A stretch of DNA of 64,000 nt from Endomychus coccineus (taxonomy: Eukaryota > Arthropoda > Insecta > Coleoptera > Endomychidae): the NCBI GenBank assembly GCA_958510875.1, contig OY294067.1, positions 193,137,322-193,201,321 of the forward strand, read 5' to 3'. A program made the position numbers and the translations under genes. The stretch's first letter is position 1. Every line of letters begins with the position of its first letter. The notes below the pieces were generated by a model. The model did not search any database and was not told where the DNA came from. It was given only the letters and a program-made list of their open reading frames with translations. Shown one piece after another: positions 1-12,300 of this stretch.

Positions 1-126
1 TTTATGCTTTATAGACATCCAAGGAAAATGGAGAGCATAAACGTAATGTTAATTCGTTCATTGTGATAGAACTGAATCGTATTCTCAAGCGGTGTTAATT
101 ACAAAATTAGAGGTGAAGTGACTTAC

Positions 127-391
127 CCACATAAATGTCGAGCTATGAATGTGTGATCATTGAATATATGTAGCTTTGTTCCCTTTTTTTTCCATTTTGA
201 TTTCTGTGCTAATGAGAGAGGTACTAGGTAATGTTTCTTAATTCCATTTTCGAGCGTCTCAAGAACCAGCGTACTTGCTTCGTTGATGTATGTTCGGCCT
301 GATGCAGTACTTAATCCGGATGCTTCAGATAAACTAGATCGTCTAGATGTTTCATCCATAGATCTTTGACCAGGTACATTTAGACGGAAAC
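127..391 (-). CDS. Host gene exon 12 (Ser-rich, start of probable C1 finger)
   Basis: 265 nt with acceptor GTGTAG and donor GTAAGT at 121-126. It encodes FRLNVPGQRSMDETSRRSS..., LVLETLENGIKKHYLVP, then KKGTKLHIFNDHTFIARHLC. The last segment, a His followed by a spaced Phe and then Cys, looks like the first strand of a phorbol-ester/DAG-type C1 zinc finger; the rest would be in the next exon outside the window. Confidence 0.85.
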
Positions 392-3300
392 CTACACATA
401 TGAAAATTGAGTATAATAAATAATTACTTAAGTTTACGAACAATGAGAATTCAATCTGAATAATTTCCATGTCCTTTGATGTATATGTCAAAGACCTATT
501 TCAAACAAAATATTCACGTCAGGAATTATGATCATGTTAAAAAATATTGCATAGTGAATCGAAAGCGAATGGGCCGATTATCGACACTTCAACAAGAAAG
601 AAATCAAGTCATCAATGCTACAACAAAGTGTGGAATGGAAAACGTACAGCTCTCATCATTTATTTGTCTGGAATATTCGCTGTTCATAGTCTATTAAGTT
701 TTCCTCAACTCTTACCTTTCGATGAGATATATAATTTCGGAATAAATGAACAGTTTAAAAAATAATATTAATTTAACCTTTACCATCGTTTCGATTCCTA
801 TCTGCTGAAACTGATCTATTCAAAGAATCATCTCTATTTGCATCATTCTCTGGACCACTTGCTGATTTAGATCTATTTTTTGATTTGCCCAGCCTTCGCT
901 TTATCGTTCCAAAAAAATCTCGTCTTCTTCTCGATCTACCTCTAAATTCTGCATCTTCAGAGATATTCCGTTCCGCGTTATTGGTCAATATATCGTTAGT
1001 CTGCAAAAAGGATTTCATAACTCACAACCCAAAGTATATTTTCAAGTAAAAATGAGCATTAAACTTCAAAACATTTAGCAGGAAACGATTCAAAGTCATT
1101 GGCAAACATAAATTTTATCAAAAAATTGATGGTAGATGATATCACTATCAACAAGAAATAATCACCCTTATTCACTAAAAATACTGTTAAAGTACCTACT
1201 AGGACCTTTCGGCTACCAAGTAGCCATTAAGTGAACTAAATTATAAATCATAATGTGCCTGTTTAAATACTATTTGGGAATACTAATACAAACAAGGGGT
1301 TTCTACCCTCTGCTGGAGATAAATCGAATTGTAATAAATTTGCTTTTTCGTTTAAACATTTCCATAGCTTCTGAATTAGCTAGATATTTGTACGTACTGC
1401 ATTTTAAATCTGATGAAATATCTTGGGAAATGATGTGACCTGTATTTAAAATGTGTGGGTTAATGGTTATTTTTCACCATCATTTTCTTTACATAGGCAA
1501 AATGTTAAAATAAAGAAAAATAATGGTGAAAAATCAGCGTTAGCCGAACATATTCTAAATACAGGTCACACCATTTCTCAAGAAAATGTATCACTTTTAA
1601 AACACAGTAAGGACAAATATCTAGGTAATTTAGAAGGATAAGTATTTATTGAATACCAATTTATCTACAGCTGAGGCCCCTTGTTTGCATTATTATCCCC
1701 AAACAGTATTCAAGTAGGCACATTTTGATTTCTAATTTAATTTACTCTGATGATGGCTACTTGGTAGTCGAACGGTCCTCAGTACTTTAGCAGTATTTTT
1801 AGTGGATAAAGGTAATTATTTCACATTTATAGGATTATAGTGTAACTATTGTGAACACTTCAATAGTTTAATAGATTTATAGCTTGCAATTATGTCTATT
1901 AAAAACAATTATTGTGCTAGGGAATAAGAATTCCAAGCGGCGGAATTGGATATAATTATAATTGTTATATTAGGGAAAATTATATCCTGCTTACTGTGAT
2001 TGGTTACAAATCATATATATAGTGCTTTTGTAAAGTACTGAACAAATCCATTTTTAGCCAAACTAGCCATTTCTGAGTAATCTCATGAAACAGGTCGATT
2101 TTTAATTTCAATTTGCCACTTTTATAAGGGAAAATTAAATATACAAATGTGATACCCGTTCGAGTATTGTCGTCCGCTACAATTTTTTCAAATGGAACAC
2201 CCTATATGTTATTCTATTTTTCGAATCTCCATGGAAAGCTGAATTCAAAAATATATCACATATAGGGTTTCTATACAGTGCTCTCGTAGAGTAGTGGATA
2301 ATTCGTAAAAAAATTAAAGCAAATTTTTTTGGAAAGAACGGTCGAACCCGTCGAATTTTATTTTCATTTGGGCATTCTTTCAAATTTAATTAATACATAC
2401 AGAATGATTCGTGTAGGAGAAATGAATCATCGGTATTTTTTTATGGCAACCCCATTTTCCATGAGGGAATGAGAAAGTGACCTTTTTGACGTACGCCAAG
2501 GTAGCTTGAATATGGGTTGCTTGAAAATAAAATAGGGTTGCCATCAAAAAAACCGATGACGTCATTTCTCCTACACGAATCATTCTGTATGTATTAATTA
2601 AATTAAAATAAAATTCGACGGGTTCGAGCGTTCTTTCTAAAAAATTTTTACGAATTTATCCACTACTTTACGAGAACACTAAATTCAACGGACGCACTGT
2701 ATACAATCCCCTTGTGTGATATATTTTAGAATTCAGCGGACGACATTATTCTAACGTGAATCACCCTGTATATTAAATGTTCCCTTATACATGTGGCAAA
2801 TTAAAATTAAAAATCGACCTGTTTCATGAGATTCCTCGGAAATGAACTAAAGCACTGTATGGTGTGATCAGATTGATTATGCCCTGCTCACTTGTGTTGA
2901 AACCCTTTACAGAGAAGTCACACAACCTCTTCAGTAAATTCATGTCTAAATTTCGATCATAGTGAATATTAAGGAAATGATAGTTAAGATGTATCAAATT
3001 CCTAGCCTCCAGAAGATTATAATTATATTGTTTCTGAATTTGAATATTCCCCATATTATAAGATAACAGGAAGAGAAAACCAATCTTATGTATATCAAGA
3101 GAGTCATCATTACGATACGTTTTATGTTATGTTTATGTTTGTTTTTTATTTAATGTGTTGAGTGGTACATAATTCAATTCGATCACCAAAATTAGCTCCG
3201 TCACTGATATATTTGGATTGTCATATTTAGTTGCCTGAGATTTCATTCAGTTCCCTTTCGTAATTTGATGCAGCAGCAGTTTAATTTTTGTTCCCAGAAT

Positions 3301-6300
3301 ACATTCCGAATGAATTTATGAAACTTTTCAATGATTCGTTAAACAATTTAAATTGTAGAGAACAGACTTATTATTATAATTAGTAATTTTTTAATACTAT
3401 TAGCGACTACCATAGCATCATTCGATTCGTGGGGAGGAACCATATGGTGTTTTAAAACAACCTCCTCTGTTTCGCCATATTGGTGCTGCCACGTCAACAG
3501 TGTGTTTTGCGACCCGCTGTCGTATAGCTTATAATAAATTAAAGACTATTTTTGTAATTGATTGAAATATTTGACAATTCCAACATGCGCAGTGCGTAGT
3601 TTTGCAGCCAGCAAGGCGTTAATAAAAAGAAATCCACTTGAATTAAATTTTAGTTTAGGGTAGTGTCAACATGAAACAGGATAGGATTATAGCATTTTGG
3701 TATACGATTTAGAAAATAAAATGTATCGTATTTTGAAGTAACCAAGTGGATATGTTGATAAATAGAAATTTAAAGTTTTTCTTTTTTCTTGAAATTGCAA
3801 AATTTCTCTGTCTATATTCACCGTAGAAAAATGCTTCGATAAAATCACTGCCGCCATATTGGTGCTGGAATAGATCCCGCTTAGTGATACCATCTATACT
3901 GAGTGTATTGACTTCTATTCCAACTCGATGATCATTTTTTTGTATTCGAAGAATCAATTTTCAATAGACAGATAAGAACAATACATTTTACTTTGTTAAA
4001 TATCACTTTATTTAAAAGAAAGTTGATTGCAATTTCAAACTCAATAGTTCAATATCAATGTTAAGGCTTGTGTTGGAACTGTACCATGTGTGAAGTGCAG
4101 GTGGCCGTATCTGAAAGAGTGGAGGAAAACGATGTTGGGTTTCTATATGGTGGTTTGAAAAATTTGAATTACTTTTATTTAATTGAAATGACTTAAACTG
4201 TTCCTTATATCTAACTTCAAATGATCTACCTGTTTGACCAATGTATAAGGCATTACATTCCTCATAAGTTAACTTATGAAGTCCTGACTTCCGAAATTTA
4301 TTAGATTTAGTTTTTGCATTAAAAAATAATTTGAAAGTTTTTGGCTTGGTCTGAAAGGTACATTTAACTTTTGTTTCTGAAAGATATTCTAGATTTTATC
4401 AGATACTGGCAAAAGTACGTCAAGGTAACATATTTTTTCTCAATTTTTTTGTTGCACGGGATAAATTTGAGTAACAGTTAATTTTAGAGATTTTCTTTAG
4501 TCCAGGAACTCGCGTTCGGCCTTCCAATTCGAGAGAGATGGCACGGGATATATCTGTCTTACTGTCAAGAGTATGCGCTTGTTTTGGAGATCTGACTCAT
4601 GTTTTAATGCAAAAAAAGGACAAATCATTTTTAGGCGCTATCTCTCTATCCGTTCGGTTTATATAGCAGAGATCAAAACATAGGTACCATGTTGATGATG
4701 AGTATGTTTTGATAATGAACTGTAAGTTCGAAATTGCAATCAACTCTCTTTTAAATAAAATAAACAAAGTAAAATTTCTTGTTTAAATCTGTACTTGACA
4801 AAGAGGAAGAATCAGTGAAACAGATTTGGATCGCCGATATCCGACTGTAGTGTCTTCCGATAATCAACAGATGCTGTAGGATTATTGAAGGAAGGTTGGA
4901 TCTTTCGTAATGACAAGTGTAGCCGAGAATGTCTAAGATATTAGCATCTTGTGCTCTCTCTGGTTTGACTTGCAATTTGATGACACAATCCCCTCCTGAG
5001 AAGGGTAAATGTAAATATAGACAGAGTGAGGAAACATTCTAACAGATTGACATTCTTATTCACATTCCAAGTATTATAATTTGAAGTACCTACTAAAACA
5101 TTCATTATTTTAACATCAATCAACAAACATAATTTTGTAGAAATTCCTAGTGCATATATTATGTAAATATAATAGTGAAATTCAACAAAGTGTGTTCTTA
5201 CTGCATCCAGCACACGAACAACAATCTCAACAGCTACCTAAGAGTAGCATAACCTAACAATATGCATGTAGGTTTAGTGTAAGTGTGTGCGTGTGAAGAG
5301 AAGAAGTGCACCCCCTGCTTACTTAGCTTTTCGTGTTGACAGACACGCGATGGCGCTGTTACCGCTGCCCAGTCATTGTGCGTTGTTTATACAGTGGACG
5401 CAGATTTTGCCTCGGGAGTTATCTAAACTTTTCTTTTTTAGTTTCATATTGTTACTATTGAAAGAAGTGAATTTGATACTCCCAATATGCCTTATAAGTG
5501 TTATGTTCCCAAATGTAGTAATCAAAAATGCATCGTTTAGATTTCTCAGCAAATGTTTGGTACCACAAAATAGCTAAACGCAATACCTCGTAAGAAATTA
5601 GAGTCTAAAAATGGTATTAGAGTAGGTATGTGAATTAGATTTTGCGAAAGGTCACATAATTTGGAGTATTTCCGAATGGGATCCTAAAACAGGAATAATA
5701 ATTGCAGTTGATTTAAAGAAATTTTGTTTAAAAGATACTGTATACTGTATATCAACGTTATTTCTAAATTGTCCCAAATACAAACATGCTTAAATTTGTT
5801 AAAGCAGAGCTGAAAAATTTGAAAGGACTTATTGCTACAAATATAGACAAATTCGAATTTCATTTGAGAACAACTTTGGTTACCATCGCAAAAGAGATAT
5901 ATACTCCCGTAACACTACGATTTTGTTTATCATTAGTCCTCACGGTTACAAATACTTAAGACAGTATTGCCCACTCATTTCATATCATCCAGAAACCATG
6001 AAGGGCGTGTGCCATCAACTCCTGACTAATTCTCATATTGATGAAGAAAAACATTTCTCACTTATGCTCGTAATATTTGTCACTTTTTCAAATAAAGAGA
6101 AATAAGTAACTTTACTTCTTGCTGAAATTCATATCGAACCTTATATGAATTACAAAGGTGATGAGAAAGAACAGCTGTGAATTTTAATTTGTCTGTTTCT
6201 GAAATCTTAAAGAAGTCTTTCTTCATATATCACCTATGTCAAAAATTAATTCTGAAATGCTTTACCCCTTTATTAAAACCATAATAGAAAATTTGGAAGA

Positions 6301-9300
6301 AAATGGATACATAGTTTTTTGTACAATTGCGACAACATTGCAATTAATGGTAAAGCAATGTAGTGAATTTCCACCTAACAATAAACTTTGTATTATTCAT
6401 CCACACTCTGTTGACCCAACAAATAACAAATATACCCTATTTATTTTATTCTATTCGATTGATAAAACGAATTTTTAATAATTAATTAAGTATTAAGTTA
6501 ATTATTCTAAATCTAATCAAACCTCGCTATCGAGTTCACTTTAGTTGTTTCTGCTATACAAGAGAAGTCCCAGGACCTATGAAGTGAATAATAATATACA
6601 TTTGCAATTATTGGCTGCACCGTTGTTCGATATGCGCTACAAGATAAAGGCGGTAATCTCAGGTGCTAAACAATACAAACGTCATATGTGTAACTTATAA
6701 GGTAATTAATATCAAACTGGTACATTCCCAACTTGCGCTGGTAACAATTCTAATGTTTATACAAACTGAATTGTACTTAGAAAACTGTGTATTGGTATGG
6801 TTCAAGAATATCTATCGTAAAACACGCACAGATATAATACGAAAGTTTTATATTTGATAAAATATTACTGGTAAATATAAATGAGGAAAGTAAATTCAAA
6901 CCTTAGAACTCCCACCAATAGTAGACAAGTTTTCAATATTTGTAGAGTGAAACATTTCACTACTTATATTTTTGAGGGACTCTTCACCACTGGTATTGAT
7001 TGAATTATCTGTGGTTTCCTCTTCAGTGAGTACATCCGCTGCTTTAATTTCTTTCCAAACTCCATTGCTCAGTTCAACCTAAGGTTAGTAACATTGCACA
7101 CACAAACGCAATAATCAACACGTTAATATAAAATTAATGTTAATATTTCAATAATAAAACAAAGAACTCAAAATTATACGTTAGAGCAAAATCTGCCTCA
7201 CCTTTACGAGCCTTTGTGAGGGTTGCTGAAAAAAAATTCAAGATTGATAATCGTTCAAAAAACAAATGTGTATCAATTTTTGTTCATGTTAAATATTAAC
7301 AACTTTCAAAAATTCATTTATTAAGAATAAATTGATTAGCTAACTCAAAATTATAGATGTAAAAAAAAATTAAATTGAATCTACAAATTATATACTGACA
7401 AACATGAAATTTGGATTTGAATTGATAAATTATCCAAAATGGTGCCATTGAATAAAACATCCCAGGAAACCCTTGAATACAAATCTTCATATTTTCATTT
7501 GGATTTCTCCACATTAAATGGCTAACTGTACATCTTCGTGCCCCATCCTGTATATTTCATTACTAGTAGCTTATGTCGAATAAACTATTTCAACCTTTTG
7601 TCTCACCTTTTGGGCACTATGGATAATTAAAGTATTCCTAGTAGTATTAGAATCCAGTCTATTATCACTAATTAAATCCCGTGTAGCCATATTTCCTACG
7701 TGGTTACCGTTCATTGAATTATCTAGAAAAAAATTAAGAAAATTGAAAATATAGGTACTTTATACAAAACATAACTTAAGTTGATAAATTTGAACATAAT
7801 TTACCCACAATAATTGGATATAAGAATTGATGGTATATTTAGCATTCCAGCAGCTGCCCATTTCAACATCATTCTAATTTTGTGTCAACCTATAGTTAGG
7901 TTTTGTTAGCGCGAGAAGCCTTGCCGATCTGCGAGTGTCAGTGCCAAGCTGCTTGCTTGCGCTACTATTTACCTCATGTGCGGTTTTGTTACATCCTGTA
8001 CACATCAATTCAATAAGCGTTCTGCGCTATAATAAATATTGTCTATACACGATCAATATGAATAAAAGGCCAATTTTTTTCAAGACTCTACCTTCCGTTT
8101 TGTACATACTACTTGTTTATTTTCTGGTACCATCTATAAATAAGCTATAGGCATCATCAGTGCCTGGACCTTTTGTACAACTTTACCTCGACACCTAGAC
8201 AGCCGATATTGTTAGTAAACCCTTCAACGAGGTTCCCTATGCGCAGAATCATTATTGGCTCTTAACTCTATGGACAACTACCATACCAAGCTGGTGACAG
8301 CATTATTTCGTTACTCGCTGACTCAGCTTAAAAATGTAATCAAACTTTGTTGATGAATCGTTGATCTATCTGTTGAGAGTGTTCATGTTTTGAGATTCAA
8401 ACTATTTCCAATCAGAGACTTCAATTGAATTCTATGTAAATGTATTCAAATATTTTGGGAATCATTGTGCTGATGACTTTTTTAGTTGTTGAAGATTTCT
8501 TCAACAAGTAAAAGTGTCACTAGTAAAATATTCTACTGTGATAGACCAAAAGTTATTGAAATAATTAGAGTACAAAATGTATTACAGCTGCATCCATGAT
8601 AAGTAATAAACATACAAATACCAACTTCCTTCGAAGATGCGAGGGGAAAACGCAAAAAATATTACATAATTTTTCTATTTTGGAGGTAGAGGTCTTATAT
8701 TTCGCACTCATTATGCACGGAATTCCTTCTGAGCTTTTGCAGAGAGGAATTAATCCAGGAATTAGTAGAAGGAAATTTATATACATTCATGATAGAACTT
8801 TTCATTCATTTTCGTATCATTTATTAGAAGACGTGATATTAGAATTCACTTACCATTATGGAAAGAGTTTGTGCCACTTAATCTATTCCTCGAAGGAGAA
8901 ATAGGTCTTAGAGTTTCTTTAATTTTGTAAGGTTGAGAACCGGCAATAAGTGGTATATCGGCACCTTCGATGAACATAAACTGGAAAGTAAAAACTCATT
9001 AGCACATTAATATTATAAGCAACATATTAGTCGAGAATATAAAATGAACGAACTAATTATCAATCAATAGACACATAATTGCATGAACGCCACACGTCCT
9101 ATGTAATAAGCTACGAACGAAATCATTTTGACATATGCCTCGAGGAGCTCGCTGCGCGTAAGTTAGAGTTTATACATTTTACCTCGGTCTTGTTGATTTG
9201 GGGCCATTTCTTGCCCCGTGCGACCAGCACCAGTTGTGATAAACTGTTTTCGGCTATGGGCCGCTAGCTTTTACCCGCTTCGTGTATATTTTAGTCGCGA

Positions 9301-12300
9301 GAAAATTCCCTTTGTTACGTCGCACGTTAGACGCGCCTAGCTGAGATCTGAGAATAGCTCAAACTGTTTTAATTAAATTTTCCTATTGTAATTATCCGGG
9401 GGATTATTTATTTTTCAAAGTAGCGTAAGCAGGAGAAAACTCCCGAATATTAAGTTACTCTAAGTAAACCAGGAATACTAGACACATGAGAGTATAACTC
9501 AAATCGTTCCGTAGCATGTAGTTCCGTCCTTACGGGCATTCCAAAATCTAAAATTCTAAATTCCTGACAGGAACAGACTATACATAGACATTCTGGATTC
9601 AACAATTAGAAGTTTATTCTGATTTAAATAATGAAATTCCTTGCCGGCGACATGAAGTCGCCACCCGATACCTTTTACAAGTTGTACGTGATTTTTAAGA
9701 ATTAGAGCCTTCGAGGTGCTATTCCGCGGACCTTGCACTTTCTACGAAGACGAAGTTAATCACTTAGTCAGCAGGGTTTGGAGAAATCATTTTTTGTGGT
9801 CACTCACTGCCCCTCGATGTGGGAAAACAGGCAACTCTTAATACAGATTTGTGTATTAGTGCAAAGTGCAACGGGATACAACCAACTTCATTGGTCCGTT
9901 TGAATTTTATGTTAGCGTGTTGGGAAGCCAAATTCCGGGGGGGAGCCGAAGTATAAAAATGAAAACTCTTAGGAAAAAGGGCAGTTCCTTTGTCGTGCCT
10001 TGTTGGGTAAGCCTAGTTCCTTGTACATATAGCTGAGTCTCTCTCAAAACCAGATCCATTAATTCTTTTAATTGATATTTTTAACTTAGTCATTTGATTG
10101 TTTTTTTTTTGGTGTATTGCAAATTACAAGATTTCTATTTTTTCAACTATATTTTCCTTTTGTTTATTACTCAAAGTCAATTAATTCATTCGAATCAATT
10201 TTTATCATTCTTAAAGTACTTTCATTCACCTTAGATAATTGCAAGTATCAGTTTCAAGAGAACTTACTTTTTACTTTAATATCATTTTCTATTTAGTGAA
10301 AAGTAAGTATCAGTTTCAAGAGAACTTACTTTTTACTTTAATATCATTTTCTATTTAGTGAAAATTGTTTGGTAATTAGAATCTAAAATAACCTGTAAAA
10401 GAAATTATGAAGAACGTCATTGGTAACTTGATGATAGAAATCTAAAGTAATTTGATATTTTGGAAAATTTGTTTCCTTTAACGATTAGACAAATTGATCT
10501 GGGTGCGAGAGAGAGCTAGCTCCGGAGTGTAATTTTAACTTAACAAAAAGACGTCGCGTAATATATTTTGTGTAGGCCGTGAAGTGTAAGCTCAAGTGTC
10601 AAAAGTTTACTTGGTGGATTAAGGATTAAATACTGAGTCAGGGTAAGTCTATAGAACAAGCTATTTAGTCTGAATCCAAGCCAAGAATTTTGAGGTCATC
10701 ACCCCCCTTTCTCGTTTTTGTGTTGGTATATAGAGGACTGTAACCATTAATAGAGTATTTTGAGGTAATAGAAGTGTATTGATCCATCTGCCGAATTTCT
10801 CATATTTGGTAGTACATATATGAGACCTACTTAAGATAGGTATAGTTGAAATTAGGGTTATCGTAGGTGTAAAGTCAATTACCTAATTATTTGTGGGACT
10901 ATTGGGAAGGATCATTATTTAAAAGTTGTAATAAGGGTATTTTATTTAGAATTTGAAGGTTTCTTAAAAACCCCTACTGAGACAGCCATCAGCGGCGAAT
11001 TTAAGAGAAAGTGTTAAGAGTTCATCTTGAAAACTAGGATTTTCATTATATTGTCAAATTTGTTGAATCAATTTAATAGATCAATATATACAAAGCGAAC
11101 CAGGTAGTTGTCAAAAAAAGGCATCATAGCTGTTTGTTAGAGAATCACCCTTCTGGAATCTCAACCTTACTATCAGTGGCCCCTCTGGTCCATTTCATAA
11201 CCTTAGCTACTCCATCAGAGTGGTATATTCAATTCAAAAGTAAGGTTAGCCTGCAAAGAAACAACTCTCTGGCTACGTTATATCAGGCGAATCAATAATT
11301 CACTGATTGATCATACTTGATAAAGTTTTATCAATTTATTATATATATTTTATTTAAACCATTCAAATTAATTTCGATTAATTTAAATTTTTATTTTTTT
11401 CTTGTTGACCATTCGTCATATTTTCCTCATTATGTATATATGAATGGGACTTAGTGTCTATATTTGTTAATTATTATTATTGTTTTGTAAACGAATACTT
11501 TTTCCCAATATACAACTTATACTGTTCGCATTGTTCTTCATTGATACACCATCCCTTAGATAACGTTATAGTGGAAGAGAACAGTCCTGTCGTGATTGTC
11601 ATTCCGAACATCTTCAACAACGTGAAGCTGTCATACTAGCCTAGTATATAAATCGGCCAGGAAAGGCCCCGCTACTAAACTATTTTATACCAAGTGCTAC
11701 TGGAGAGGAACTCCTTCGAGTTTAGTTTCGTTCCCTGAACTATTCTCTAAAACATCTCAAAAGGGAACTGGTGGCAGCTAAATATAATCCATTCTACCAA
11801 CGACAGGGCACTCCTTGTAGTGCAACCCTGCAATTATCACCCTCCGCAACCCTCGAGTTGCATAGTAAGGGTAGCTATTCTAGCATAGTTACAACAAGGT
11901 TTCCACTCTCCGTAGCAGCATATGATCCCATAAGGCTTTGACCTGAGGGAACAGTAAACAAACATAACCTAGTAATATCTTGAGCTGGACTTGGTATACC
12001 TGGCTTGTGTGCAATAACCATATAAATAAGTTTATTCAATTGCTCCCAAATACCAGCCTTCCAGATTATTACACTATTTAATGGACATTCATCGAAAAAA
12101 AAAGGCCGTCGGGCACGGTCCGATACTAAATCTAACTACATGGAGCGAAAACGCGAAAAGTCGTCGTAAAGCCGTATTAGGTACAACCAGTTTGCACTTT
12201 TCTAACTCACGTGCTACGGGCTTCTCACGTGAACGTCATTCGATTTACGGAAAATTAACTATTTCAAAACAGTTTTTGACCCGGATTGTGGCTATCACGA

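Noticed and set aside
3474..3866. 16-base direct repeat CGCCATATTGGTGCTG at 3474 and 3851
   Set aside because: Too short, with no extended similarity around either copy.
9952..9961. TATA-like GTATAAAAAT with downstream GC-rich stretch as a promoter
   Set aside because: No matching LTR partner, gene or start region was found; one TATA-like match in AT-rich DNA is not evidence.
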